Assembly: GCF_002115725.1 (NCBI RefSeq)
Contig: NZ_JFKD01000027.1
Span: 1-35,146 of the forward strand
Reading direction: 5' to 3'
DNA from: Marivita cryptomonadis
GTDB taxonomy: Bacteria > Pseudomonadota > Alphaproteobacteria > Rhodobacterales > Rhodobacteraceae
Length of the DNA: 35,146 nt
Below the pieces are notes generated by a model. The model did no database searches and was not told the origin of the DNA. It worked only from the letters and a program-made list of their open reading frames with translations. The translations under genes were made by a program, and so were the position numbers. Positions 24,259 to 32,490 of the stretch are shown here, one piece after another (the first letter of the stretch is position 1; every line of letters begins with the position of its first letter).

Positions 24259-25593
24259 TCAATCTTTCAGTGCACCACTTCGCAGCAAACAGAGCCGCAG
24301 CGCGCCGAAACTGTCTTGGATCGTGCCATCGGTTCGTGTCTTGATGAATTCCGAAAAGAAGTTCTGAAAGGCAATGGCTTGATCCAATTCAGGGTCGCCG
24401 CCGCCGGTGTAAAGACCAGCTTCGATCAGCGCTGAAGCCTCGTGGTAACGCGCCAGGAGGTGTCTTGAGCGCGCGATCAGATCGTTTTCTGCAGCATCTG
24501 CTGCAGAAGGCAGAGAACGAGAGACGGAGTCCAAGGTGCTTATAGCGGGAAATTTGCCCTGATCAGCCAGTTTTCTGTCGAGAACGACATGCCCGTCGAG
24601 GACTCCACGCAACATATCAGCTACAGGCTCATTCAGGTCCGAAGCTGCAACCAGAACTGTAAAAATCGCAGTAATGTCACCTGCACCATGCGGACCGGGG
24701 CCCGCTCGCTCGGCAAGTTTAGTCACACGAGAGGGCGTTGAAGGTGGAAAGCCTCGCAAACTCGGAAATTCCCCAGCCGACACCGCAACTTCCCGGTGCG
24801 CCTCCGCGAAGCGCGTTATCGAATCGACAAACAAGAGAACCTGTAGCCCAGCGTCTCGAAAATACTCAGCAATTCTCATCGCTGTCAGCGGACATCTCAA
24901 TCGGGCGGTTGGCGCCGAATCCGCAGTGGCAGCAATGACAATGGCACGTTCATGATCTTGGGCTCCAAGCACATTCTGCGTGAATTCAGTGATTTCGCGC
25001 CCGCGCTCTCCGACCAAAGCCAAAACAATAACATCGGCTTCCATGGATCGAACCAAGTCAGCAAGAAGCGTGGATTTTCCTACGCCTGAACCCGCGAAGA
25101 TCCCGAGGCGCTGGCCACGCGCAATAGGCAGCATTGTATTCAAGAGATGAAAACCGGTTCTCAAACGAGGCCCCATTGGTTTTCGAGACATCGCACTTGG
25201 CGGTTCATTCTCTAGGTCGAACGCGGTGGGCCCAGGAACAAGAGAGCTCCCATCAAGCGGTTTTCCATAAGGGTCGATCACCCGTCCAAGCCACGACGCA
25301 TGTGGTGCAATACGTACTTGCCCACAAAGTGTCACACGATTGGATAAGGCAACCTGCCGCAGCGATGTATCGGGCAGAACTGTTACCCCAGTGTTATTGA
25401 GACGCAGAATATCGCCCATCAAAGCCGACCCGTCTGAGCGTATCAGACGCACGCGATCGCCCATACGGCCATCTTTTTCCAGTCCTGACACCTCGATCGT
25501 ATGTCCATCGGTCGAAACGACTCGCCCAACTGCTTGCGAATGCGAGATTTCGGCGACTTTGCTTTTCAGCGATTCAAAAGCGGGGGCTTGCAT
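24259..25593 (-). CDS. fliI: Flagellar export ATPase FliI
   Basis: A 444-residue type III export ATPase related to F1-beta. Walker A is GSGVGKST (about residue 168), followed by ALVGERGREITEF, Walker B QVLLFVDSITRFA and the ERAGPGPHGAGDITA loop. It powers or regulates substrate unloading at the FlhA-FlhB gate, normally with FliH and FliJ; no fliH is visible here. Two adjacent ATGs (25596 and 25593) are possible; the second lies 7 nt after AAAGGAG. The gene is divergent from flgB across 84 bp that include a CtrA-like box. The C-terminal helices of the export class are intact. Confidence 0.95.
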   Translation of the reverse strand: MQAPAFESLKSKVAEISHSQAVGRVVSTDGHTIEVSGLEKDGRMGDRVRLIRSDGSALMGDILRLNNTGVTVLPDTSLRQVALSNRVTLCGQVRIAPHASWLGRVIDPYGKPLDGSSLVPGPTAFDLENEPPSAMSRKPMGPRLRTGFHLLNTMLPIARGQRLGIFAGSGVGKSTLLADLVRSMEADVIVLALVGERGREITEFTQNVLGAQDHERAIVIAATADSAPTARLRCPLTAMRIAEYFRDAGLQVLLFVDSITRFAEAHREVAVSAGEFPSLRGFPPSTPSRVTKLAERAGPGPHGAGDITAIFTVLVAASDLNEPVADMLRGVLDGHVVLDRKLADQGKFPAISTLDSVSRSLPSAADAAENDLIARSRHLLARYHEASALIEAGLYTGGGDPELDQAIAFQNFFSEFIKTRTDGTIQDSFGALRLCLLRSGALKD

Positions 25594-25640
25594 CATGCGC
25601 TCCTTTCACGTTCTGCAAACCCTTTCTAAAGGAATCAGGG

Positions 25641-25655
25641 TTAAGCCTTCGTTGA
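25641..25655. promoter_or_regulatory. CtrA-like box in the fliI-flgB divergent promoter
   Basis: TTAAGCCTTCGTTGA differs by one base from the CtrA recognition sequence TTAA-N7-TTAA. It lies between divergent fliI and flgB, 24 bp upstream of the flgB ATG. CtrA controls flagellar operons in many Rhodobacterales, so the position is sensible, but one near-match is not proof. Confidence 0.4.
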
Positions 25656-25679
25656 ACGAAACGAGGGAGAAGCCCTGTC

Positions 25680-26063
25680 ATGTTCCAGAACTTGGATGTG
25701 TTCAAAACCGCAATGTCGATGGCGCGCCACGCTGGCGCGAAGCAAGCGCTCACGTCTCAGAATATCGCAAATTCAGATACGCCGGGATATTCCGCACAAA
25801 CGGTCAGGCCGTTTGAAGACTGGTTGCCACGATCGCATGGCGGCTTTGAGACACGCAGAACTCGGGATGGTCACCTCGAACCTGTGGCGATCATGAACCC
25901 GCGGTCTTTCGCATTGGCGACCAGCAGCGATCCGAATGGGAACAGCGTCAATCTTGAAACAGAGATCCTGACGTCAGTAGAAGCAAAACGCCAACATGAT
26001 CGTGCTCTAGCCATTTATCGCGCGTCTCTTGGTATTCTCCGCAGCGCCCTGAGCAAGCAGTAG
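25680..26063 (+). CDS. flgB: Flagellar proximal rod protein FlgB
   Basis: A 127-residue rod subunit. The N-terminal rod motif is AKQALTSQNIANSDTPGYSAQTV (residues about 20-42), the hallmark of FlgB/FlgC/FlgF/FlgG/FlgE axial proteins, and the C-terminal heptad-like segment TSVEAKRQHDRALAIYRASLGILRSAL packs against it. It is exported by the flagellar system without a cleaved signal. ATG 25680 is preceded by GAGGGAG. It heads the plus-strand rod operon; flgC follows 10 bp later. Confidence 0.93.
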   Translation: MFQNLDVFKTAMSMARHAGAKQALTSQNIANSDTPGYSAQTVRPFEDWLPRSHGGFETRRTRDGHLEPVAIMNPRSFALATSSDPNGNSVNLETEILTSVEAKRQHDRALAIYRASLGILRSALSKQ

Positions 26064-26073
26064 GAGGTTCAAA

Positions 26074-26463
26074 ATGTCCGATTTTTCAAAAGCCCTGAGC
26101 GTTGCAGCAAGTGGCCTGAAAGCACAGTCGTACAGGCTGAGAATTGTTTCCGAAAACGTCGCAAACATTGACACGCCCGGATATCGTCGGAAGACCGTCG
26201 CATTTTCTGAAGACCGCACCGTTACTGGCGTGTCGGCCGTTGCGCTAGAGAAAGTGGCGCTTGATCGGCGACTGGGAGAGCGCATCTACGATCCCGGTCA
26301 CCCTATGGCCGATCAGTCGGGGCATTATGTCGGTTCGAATGTCGACCTCATCCTAGAAATCGCGGACGCGCGCGAAGCGCAGCGCAGTTACGAGGCCAAC
26401 CTCAAGATGTTCGACCAGACGCGCCAAATGTCTTCGGGCCTCATGGATCTTTTACGCAAATAA
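26074..26463 (+). CDS. flgC: Flagellar proximal rod protein FlgC
   Basis: A 129-residue rod subunit with the axial-protein motif SVAASGLKAQSYRLRIVSENVANIDTPGYRRKTV. The C-terminal ADAREAQRSYEANLKMFDQTRQM segment is the FlgC signature helix. A strong Shine-Dalgarno (AGGAGG) precedes ATG 26074. It is co-transcribed with flgB upstream and fliE 25 bp downstream. Length is normal for FlgC. Confidence 0.95.
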   Translation: MSDFSKALSVAASGLKAQSYRLRIVSENVANIDTPGYRRKTVAFSEDRTVTGVSAVALEKVALDRRLGERIYDPGHPMADQSGHYVGSNVDLILEIADAREAQRSYEANLKMFDQTRQMSSGLMDLLRK

Positions 26464-26488
26464 CCCCTTCCAGAATGGAGATACAGAC

Positions 26489-26776
26489 ATGGACGTAAAA
26501 ACACTTTTCGCCTCACAGCAATACGCGGCGCTCAAACCCGCAACAGAACCCGATCCTCGCGCAGAAATCGCGCAGAGCTTTGCGAAGATCACAGAAGATT
26601 TTGCACAGGCGCTCTCGGCGACGGAAACAACCGCAATGGGGTCGATGTATGGTGACGCCGATCCCCATGCTTTGGTTGAGGCGTTGTCGCAATCGCAGCT
26701 GGCCGTCGAAACAGCGGTGACAGTCCGTAATCGGGTTGTCGAAGCGTACCAAGAAATCCTCCGAATGCCGGTGTGA
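26489..26776 (+). CDS. fliE: Flagellar hook-basal body complex protein FliE
   Basis: A 95-residue FliE, the adaptor joining the MS-ring and export gate to the rod. The conserved C-terminal half reads ALVEALSQSQLAVETAVTVRNRVVEAYQEILRMPV. The N-terminus is variable, as usual. GGAG lies upstream of ATG 26489. Its TGA overlaps the presumed GTG of fliQ by 4 nt (GTGA). The flgB-flgC-fliE-fliQ order follows the assembly path from export gate to rod. Confidence 0.9.
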   Translation: MDVKTLFASQQYAALKPATEPDPRAEIAQSFAKITEDFAQALSATETTAMGSMYGDADPHALVEALSQSQLAVETAVTVRNRVVEAYQEILRMPV

Positions 26777-27051
26777 TCAGAATGCTGAGTGAGGGCTACA
26801 TTTACGACGTATTGCGCGAAGGTCTGCGCGTCGCCGTAGTGATTTCTGCGCCTGTTTTGCTTGTGGCTCTCGTTACGGGTGTCTCGATCGGGTTGTTTCA
26901 GGCCCTGACATCGATCCAGGAAATGACTCTGACCTTTGTACCGAAACTGGCAGCGATGCTGGCCGTGTTCTGGGCATCGATGAATGTCATGACACAAAGC
27001 CTGATCGACTTTTTTCAGACCGTCATCATTCCGTCAATTTCAGGAGGCTGA
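26773..27051 (+). CDS. fliQ: Flagellar export gate protein FliQ
   Basis: A 92-residue polytopic protein with two transmembrane helices (about residues 18-42 and 55-80). The motif GVSIGLFQALTSIQEMTLTFVPKL is the conserved FliQ loop. With FliP and FliR it builds the core of the export gate. The GTG at 26773 overlaps the fliE stop; an ATG at 26782 (three codons in) is an equally plausible start. Its stop is 1 bp from the flgF ATG. Confidence 0.92.
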   Translation: MIRMLSEGYIYDVLREGLRVAVVISAPVLLVALVTGVSIGLFQALTSIQEMTLTFVPKLAAMLAVFWASMNVMTQSLIDFFQTVIIPSISGG

Positions 27052-27052
27052 G

Positions 27053-27766
27053 ATGGAAACCTCAGGATATGTGACGCTGACGCGTCAATCCGGGCTGATG
27101 CGTGAAATGGAAATTATTGCGCATAATATGGCGAATGTCGCCACAACTGGATTTCGGCAGCAAGGAATTGTTTTTTCTGAATATATTGAAGCGGTTGGTC
27201 AAGGCGACAGCCTGTCCATGGCGGCAGCGCGGGTTAAATCGACCTCGATGTCACAGGGCATTCTTACACAAACAGGAAACCCTCTTGATCTTGCCATCGA
27301 AGGCAACGGATTTTTTCAACTCGAAACGCAAAATGGCATTCGTCTGACCAGGGCTGGCGCGTTCAACGTTAATTCCGTCGGCGATATCGTGACTGCCGAA
27401 GGTCACCGCGTTCTCGATATTGGGGGAGCGCCGATCAATGTCCCACCCGGAGAGGCAGATGTCACTGTCGCAGCCGATGGAACAGTCAGCCTCGGAGAGC
27501 AACTGCTTGGGCAGCTTGGTGTGGTCGAACCGGAAGCCGGGGCAGATCTCAAGCGCGAAGCTGGTGTGCTGTTTCAAACTGATGCCGCCCTTATACCCGC
27601 AGCGAATGGGCTTGTTCTTCAGGGTCATCTCGAAGGCTCGAACGTCGATGCAATTTCCCAATTGACCCGGTTGATCGAAGTGCAGCGTGCCTACGAAATG
27701 GGTCAAAAACTCCTCGATATGGGGGATGAACGATCCAAATCCGCCCTCCAGACACTCATCAAATAA
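27053..27766 (+). CDS. flgF: Flagellar proximal rod protein FlgF
   Basis: A 237-residue axial protein. It opens with METSGYVTLTRQSGLMREME and carries the rod motif IIAHNMANVATTGFRQQGIVFSEY, the FlgF/G/E core NPLDLAIEGNGFFQLETQNG and TRAGAFNVNSVGDIVT, and the C-terminal SQLTRLIEVQRAYEMGQKLLDM helix. Shorter than FlgG and placed before it, as in most clusters. AGGAGG precedes the ATG, 1 bp after the fliQ stop. Start and length are normal for FlgF. Confidence 0.92.
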   Translation: METSGYVTLTRQSGLMREMEIIAHNMANVATTGFRQQGIVFSEYIEAVGQGDSLSMAAARVKSTSMSQGILTQTGNPLDLAIEGNGFFQLETQNGIRLTRAGAFNVNSVGDIVTAEGHRVLDIGGAPINVPPGEADVTVAADGTVSLGEQLLGQLGVVEPEAGADLKREAGVLFQTDAALIPAANGLVLQGHLEGSNVDAISQLTRLIEVQRAYEMGQKLLDMGDERSKSALQTLIK

Positions 27767-27776
27767 AGGAAACTCC

Positions 27777-28562
27777 ATGCGAGCTCTCAAGATCGCCGCA
27801 ACAGGCATGACGGCCCAGCAAATGCGGGTCGAAATCATCTCGAACAATTTGTCCAATATGAACACAACCGGCTACAACGCACGCCGTGCAGAATTTTCCG
27901 ATCTGCACTACCAACAGATTGCGCGCGCCGGCACCGTGAATGCAGCGGACGGGACTGTTCTGCCGACCGGCGTGCAAGTCGGACTCGGCGTGCGTCCGGC
28001 CGCTGTGTCGGTTCACCTTGCACAAGGGTCACTCAGCCAGACCAATTCCGATCTTGATTTAGCAATTGATGGCAATGGATATCTCGAAGTCGCAATGCCG
28101 TCCGGCCAAAGCGCCTACACGCGGGATGGCTCTTTAAAGCGAAATGCAGAGGGCCTGATCGTCACCTCCGAGGGATTTCCTGTGGCTCCCGAGATCGTCA
28201 TCCCTCAAGACGCGCGCAGCATTTCCATTAATCCCGAGGGCGAAGTATATGCCTACTTCGCAGAAACTGCGGAACCGCAACTGCTTGGTCAATTGAGTCT
28301 GGTCGGATTTGCAAATGCAAAAGGCCTTGAAGCCCTCGGCGGCAATCTTTTTGCCGAAACCGAAGCATCTGGCGGCCCCTTGGTCGCGACCCCGGGCGAA
28401 GAAGGTTTGGGCACACTACGGCAAGGATATCTGGAAGACAGTTCCGTCGACCCGGTACGAGAGTTGACCGAGCTGATCGAGGCACAACGCGGTTACGAGT
28501 TGAACGCCAAGGTCATTTCAGCCGTAGACCAAATGCTCGGTGCGACCACACAGGTGCGATAG
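27777..28562 (+). CDS. flgG: Flagellar distal rod protein FlgG
   Basis: A 261-residue FlgG, the usual length, forming the distal rod that passes through the P and L rings. It begins MRALKIAATGMTAQQMRVEI and has the motif ISNNLSNMNTTGYNARRAEFSDL, the core DLDLAIDGNGYLEV and the C-terminal LTELIEAQRGYELNAKVISAVDQM. A longer open frame starts inside flgF at 27687, but ATG 27777 gives the family start and has AAAGGA upstream. Its TAG shares one base with the flgA GTG. Confidence 0.96.
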   Translation: MRALKIAATGMTAQQMRVEIISNNLSNMNTTGYNARRAEFSDLHYQQIARAGTVNAADGTVLPTGVQVGLGVRPAAVSVHLAQGSLSQTNSDLDLAIDGNGYLEVAMPSGQSAYTRDGSLKRNAEGLIVTSEGFPVAPEIVIPQDARSISINPEGEVYAYFAETAEPQLLGQLSLVGFANAKGLEALGGNLFAETEASGGPLVATPGEEGLGTLRQGYLEDSSVDPVRELTELIEAQRGYELNAKVISAVDQMLGATTQVR

Positions 28563-28981
28563 TGCGGATACTTCTCACACTCGTGTTGTCCTTCACCGGT
28601 ACGTCAGTCTTCGCAGAGACGGTCTTCGCAAGAAACACCATCCGTGCCCGTGAAGTGATTTCGGCAGACGCCGTATTTCTGAAAATGGTCGAGACAGCCG
28701 GAGCCGCACAGTCTCTTGAAGACGTCATCGGGTCCGAAGCGAAACGGGCAATTTACGCCGGACACCCTGTCTTGGTGTCGAATATCACCCAAGCTGCTGC
28801 GATAGAACGCAACGAAGTTGTGACGGCAATCTTTGAACTCAACGGATTGACGATCTCCACCGAAGCGCGCGCCCTCGAGCGTGGTGCTGTCGGTGACGTG
28901 ATCCGTGCAATGAACCTCACGTCCCGCAACACGATCCGCGCAGAAGTAATTGCAAATGGTTCACTCAGAGTACTCCCTTGA
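28562..28981 (+). CDS. flgA: P-ring assembly chaperone FlgA
   Basis: A 139-residue periplasmic FlgA, which helps FlgI form the P ring. The N-terminus MRILLTLVLSFTGTSVFA is a Sec signal peptide, and the SAF-domain-like body has ARNTIRAREVISADAVFLKM and AIYAGHPVLVSNI. It is the short form of the family. It starts at GTG 28562, overlapping the flgG stop by one base, and is followed after 1 bp by flgH. FlgI, its client, is not in this window. Confidence 0.88.
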   Translation: MRILLTLVLSFTGTSVFAETVFARNTIRAREVISADAVFLKMVETAGAAQSLEDVIGSEAKRAIYAGHPVLVSNITQAAAIERNEVVTAIFELNGLTISTEARALERGAVGDVIRAMNLTSRNTIRAEVIANGSLRVLP

Positions 28982-28982
28982 T

Positions 28983-29714
28983 ATGGCGCATCGTTTCACA
29001 GTCTTTCCCATCGCTTTCCTGATCTTGGCAAACTGCGGTCGCCTCGAACATGTTGGGCAACCACCCAGCCTTTCGCCGCAAAATGAAAGCGTGGAGCGGC
29101 AGGCGATGATCTATTCAGGTCTGCCTGAGAAGGCGATTGATACGTCAGCTTACCGACAAGCCTCCTTGTGGAGCGGTGATCAATCGTCCCTGTTCGGCGA
29201 TCGCCGCGCATTCACAACCGGAGACATCCTGACTGTTCTCGTCGAAATTGACGATGAAGCCGAGATTTCAAACACCACATCCAGATCCCGTGGTGCAAAT
29301 GAAAACCTTGGCATCCCTCATCTTCTGGGCACACCGCAACGGCAGAACAAATCTCTACCTGATGGGGCGAGCCTCGACACCGCAGTAGATCTTGAGTCCT
29401 CGAGTTCGAGCCAAGGCAACGGTTCGGTGCGGCGAAACGAGAAATTGACCCTGCGCATTGCCGCCACCGTGGTCGATGTTCTACCGAATGGCGTTCTCCG
29501 GATAGAAGGGACGCAAGAAGTCCGGGTGAATTTTGAACTTCGGGAGCTTTTTGTTTCCGGGTTTGTGCGCCGGGCCGACATCACGCGACAAAACGAAATC
29601 ACCTACGACAAAATGGCTTCAGCGCGTATTTCTTATGGAGGACGTGGGCAAATCAGCGACGTACAGCAGCCTCGGATCGGACAGCAAGTGCTAGACGTCA
29701 TTCTGCCATTCTGA
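28983..29714 (+). CDS. flgH: Flagellar L-ring lipoprotein FlgH
   Basis: A 243-residue FlgH, the outer-membrane L-ring subunit. The start MAHRFTVFPIAFLILANCGR is a lipoprotein-type signal peptide with the acylation Cys at about 18. The residue before it is Asn rather than the usual Gly, Ala or Ser. The body shows SLWSGDQSSLFGDRRAFTTG, DILTVLVEIDDEAEISN, a Ser-rich loop and the conserved NGVLRIEGTQEVRVNFEL and GFVRRADITRQNEI. It ends in GQQVLDVILPF, typical for the family. A longer frame begins at 28950 within flgA. It follows flgA after 1 bp. Confidence 0.94.
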   Translation: MAHRFTVFPIAFLILANCGRLEHVGQPPSLSPQNESVERQAMIYSGLPEKAIDTSAYRQASLWSGDQSSLFGDRRAFTTGDILTVLVEIDDEAEISNTTSRSRGANENLGIPHLLGTPQRQNKSLPDGASLDTAVDLESSSSSQGNGSVRRNEKLTLRIAATVVDVLPNGVLRIEGTQEVRVNFELRELFVSGFVRRADITRQNEITYDKMASARISYGGRGQISDVQQPRIGQQVLDVILPF

Positions 29715-29732
29715 AACCCGGAAAGATTCATT

Positions 29733-30236
29733 ATGCTCAAATACGTGTTTCCAATCCTCGCACTTGTCATAGGGCTGGCCAGCGGAGGAACAGCCGCTGT
29801 TTTTCTTTCAAAGTCAGACGACGGCGCGGCGTCAGAGGCACATGGCGCAAGCCCAACCGATCAAACGGTCGCAAAGGGCACAGCAGAGGATGCTCAACAG
29901 GAAACCGGTAGTCTTGAAATCGTCAAGTTGCCCAGCCAGTTCGTAGTGCCTGTCATCATTGACACTCGCGTTCGCGCAATGGTCATTTTGACGGTTGCGC
30001 TCGAAGTCGAAGCAGGTCGCGGCGATCTTGTTCGCTCGTTAGAGCCCAAGCTTCGCGACGAATTCATTTCCGAACTGTTCGGCCTCGCGGCACTTGATGG
30101 TTTCAATGATGAAATCATCACACGACAAACGTTGGAACTTGTGAAACGCGCATTGTCCCAAAGATCGAAAGACGTTCTTGGGGTTCAGAATGTGAACGTC
30201 TTGATCACCGATATGGCGCGACAGGACACATTCTAG
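29733..30236 (+). CDS. fliL: FliL-family basal-body-associated protein
   Basis: A 167-residue inner-membrane protein with one N-terminal helix (YVFPILALVIGLASGGTAAVFL, residues 4-25), a low-complexity acidic linker (about 27-60) and a periplasmic FliL domain (FVVPVIIDTRVRAMVILTVALEVE ... VQNVNVLITDMARQ). FliL rings around the stators in other bacteria. Some Rhodobacterales have a second FliL near fliF, so this may be one of two paralogues. It follows flgH by 18 bp. Its TAG shares the palindromic CTAG with the stop of the convergent coiled-coil gene. Confidence 0.78.
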   Translation: MLKYVFPILALVIGLASGGTAAVFLSKSDDGAASEAHGASPTDQTVAKGTAEDAQQETGSLEIVKLPSQFVVPVIIDTRVRAMVILTVALEVEAGRGDLVRSLEPKLRDEFISELFGLAALDGFNDEIITRQTLELVKRALSQRSKDVLGVQNVNVLITDMARQDTF

Positions 30237-30655
30237 CGCCGTTTGTTCCTTTCAAACAAAAGCTGGTCGCCGGCCGAATATACAGAGGACCGCGCCTTGT
30301 CCCGATCTCTGCGTTCAATTCCCAGTTCGATAGCAAGCTTCTGACGTAAGGCCGCACTGAGTTGATCTTGAGTGTGCGTGCGTTGAATGGCGGCTCTGGC
30401 CAAAACCGGCTGCAACCTGAGCTGATCTTCAACTAGCTTTTGCAATCTCAACTCTCTGGCTTTGAAGGTGGCGGGCTGCTGGACGGATCGCTCTGAAAGG
30501 CATGCGATCAGGGTGTCTTCTTGTCGGGTTATCGCCACTTGTTGCGCACGCAGCTCGTCCTTCAGGCGTAACTCAGAGGCCAAATTTGATCTGAAGAGTT
30601 GAACCCGGGCATCCATAACTTCGAGAACGCGTGTCAGTTTGTCGTCATCGGCCAC
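30233..30655 (-). CDS. FliJ-like coiled-coil flagellar protein (putative)
   Basis: A 140-residue, highly charged helical protein without Cys-rich or membrane parts except one Cys in the middle. ARVQLFRSNLASELRLKDELR and ARELRLQKLVEDQLRLQPVL look like long coiled coils, similar in size and character to FliJ, the export chaperone-escort and FliI stalk. Identity by sequence is weak; position after flhB supports it. I chose GTG 30655, which overlaps the flhB end by 11 nt; a longer frame (to 30703) would lie wholly inside flhB. It is the last gene of the minus-strand export operon. A generic flagellar coiled-coil factor is the alternative. Confidence 0.5.
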   Translation of the reverse strand: MADDDKLTRVLEVMDARVQLFRSNLASELRLKDELRAQQVAITRQEDTLIACLSERSVQQPATFKARELRLQKLVEDQLRLQPVLARAAIQRTHTQDQLSAALRQKLAIELGIERRDRDKARSSVYSAGDQLLFERNKRR

Positions 30656-31724
30656 GCGCCATCCTCTTCTCGATGCGACGTGCATACCCGATGGCTGCAG
30701 CAACCGCTTTGTAATGCGATATGTCGATTGTCAGTCCAATTTCCACTTTTGCAAATAGCTCGCGTGCCGTTGTTGGATCACGATAAAGCGGTACGCCGCT
30801 TTGCATGGCAATCTCCCGAATTCTGCGCGCAGTTTCGTCAGTGCCTTTTGCAACGCATTTTGGCACGGACTTCGCAGTCCCATCCCAATGCAATGCCACG
30901 GCATAGTGGGTCGGATTGGTGATCACGACAGCTGCCTTAGGCACATCCAGCAACATGCGATTGGTTGCGATCTCTTCTGCCTTTGCGCGCCGTTTATGTC
31001 GAATGGACTCGTCACCTTCCTCATTCTTGTGCTCGTCCTTCATTTCCTTGTGGGACATTCTATTTTTTCGAGCGTGTTCCTGCACCTGCCAGAGCACATC
31101 GATCATGGCGAATATGACATAGACACCAAGAGTGAACCAAAGCCATTTGAATGCAACGTCATAGATATTTGCAAGAGCATTGTGTTCATCCAGCGTAATA
31201 GCGCTCTCAAAAAGAATGAAACTGTCGCTGAAAAAGAGCGAAATTAAACCAGCCAAGATCAAAAATTTCACAACATTCTTCGTAAACTCAAAAAAGCCAG
31301 ACGCTCCAAATTTTTTTCTGGCATTCCCCAAAAGCGAAAGGCGATTCAATTTCGGTTGTATCTTGTTTGAGGTGAAAAGAACTTGACGCGTGGCGATAAG
31401 CCCAAGCAGCAAAACACAGAACGGAAATACGAATAGGAAAAGAAAAATCGGTGCAATTGAACGGGTGCTTCTGACAAACAGATTTCGACCGTTCAAAATC
31501 TCACATTCTAACAAGGAAGTCTGGATAAAATATCTCATATCTTGAACAATATCAGCCATATAGCCACCATAGATCACTGCAAGTGCGATCAATACAAGGG
31601 AGATGACCGCGAGATTGACCACATCTTGAGATCGAACAATCTCACCTTTCTTGCGTGCCTCCTCCAGCTTGCGGCGCGATGCTTCATAAGGCTTGTCACC
31701 TTGATCTTCTTTCTCCTCGCTCAT
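30645..31724 (-). CDS. flhB: Flagellar export switch protein FlhB
   Basis: A 359-residue export-apparatus protein. The start SEEKEDQGDKPYEASRRKLEEARKKGEI is the typical FlhB cytosolic lead, followed by four transmembrane segments (about 35-55, 90-112, 148-168, 195-212). The self-cleavage motif NPTH is at 270-273 (TNPTHYAVAL). Autocleavage switches export from rod/hook to filament substrates, in dialogue with FliK. ATG 31724 overlaps the fliR stop (ATGA), and its own end overlaps the coiled-coil gene by 11 nt. The operon is the export gate: fliR-flhB here, flhA upstream. Confidence 0.96.
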   Translation of the reverse strand: MSEEKEDQGDKPYEASRRKLEEARKKGEIVRSQDVVNLAVISLVLIALAVIYGGYMADIVQDMRYFIQTSLLECEILNGRNLFVRSTRSIAPIFLFLFVFPFCVLLLGLIATRQVLFTSNKIQPKLNRLSLLGNARKKFGASGFFEFTKNVVKFLILAGLISLFFSDSFILFESAITLDEHNALANIYDVAFKWLWFTLGVYVIFAMIDVLWQVQEHARKNRMSHKEMKDEHKNEEGDESIRHKRRAKAEEIATNRMLLDVPKAAVVITNPTHYAVALHWDGTAKSVPKCVAKGTDETARRIREIAMQSGVPLYRDPTTARELFAKVEIGLTIDISHYKAVAAAIGYARRIEKRMARGR

Positions 31725-32488
31725 CGTTGATAAGTATAAGGCATCATCAGAATCACTTTCGCCTTCTCTTGCCAGACCGATAAGAGCATGTCGTGATGCA
31801 GATAAAGAAAGTGTATGGAAAACAGCGCCACAAAAGGAATTCCAATAAAAGACACCATGAATTGGGGCATCGCCTTATTTACAAATCCAATAAATAGATA
31901 ATAGACGAACATCAAACTCAGGAAACCAGACGCGAGGACAACAGCTTGGTTGAAAATGTAGTTAATTAGATTTGAGGCTTTTCCTGCCAGGAACCCTGCG
32001 ATGTTGCTCATCGACGGCATGGAAAGGCTATACCCTGTGACAAATGTATAAAGCATCTGATCAGCCAATGTTGTAGAATACAATATAGCTACCCCAGTCG
32101 TGGTAAGAATATGGCTCACGACTGGCATGGGTTCCGTCGCATTTCCCAACATTTGCGACAGGGAAATCGACTGGCTTATAATCGCACCAGCTTTTTCGAG
32201 AAGATAGATCATGCCACGCGACACAAGGCCGATGAACGTGCCCAAAGTCGTCTCTCGGAGCACATACCAAAAAAGATTCGATCCAGTTGGAGCAACATCC
32301 GGAAGATGCGGCTCGAGTACCGGCGCAATCGCGGCGGCAAAGCAGAGGGCCACAACCAATCGGACCCGCGCAGAAACGTAGCCTTCTCCATAACCCGGAG
32401 CGAGAAAGAATGCCGGGCCCAGCCTAAGAAAGACGGCAGCCACCAGCCAGAATTGAGAGGTAAGTTCTGTAAGAACCCCTTCGACCAT
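31721..32488 (-). CDS. fliR: Flagellar export gate protein FliR
   Basis: A 255-residue integral membrane protein with several hydrophobic segments over its whole length, e.g. FWLVAAVFLRLGPAFFLAPGYG at the start and LASGFLSLMFVYYLFIGFV near the end. The motif FLAPGYGEGYVSARVRLVVAL and the SQSISLSQMLG segment fit FliR. It joins FliP and FliQ in the export pore and connects to FlhB, encoded next to it with a 4-nt overlap. ATG 32488 is 2 nt after the flhA stop. Length normal. Confidence 0.93.
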   Translation of the reverse strand: MVEGVLTELTSQFWLVAAVFLRLGPAFFLAPGYGEGYVSARVRLVVALCFAAAIAPVLEPHLPDVAPTGSNLFWYVLRETTLGTFIGLVSRGMIYLLEKAGAIISQSISLSQMLGNATEPMPVVSHILTTTGVAILYSTTLADQMLYTFVTGYSLSMPSMSNIAGFLAGKASNLINYIFNQAVVLASGFLSLMFVYYLFIGFVNKAMPQFMVSFIGIPFVALFSIHFLYLHHDMLLSVWQEKAKVILMMPYTYQR

Positions 32489-32490
32489 GA

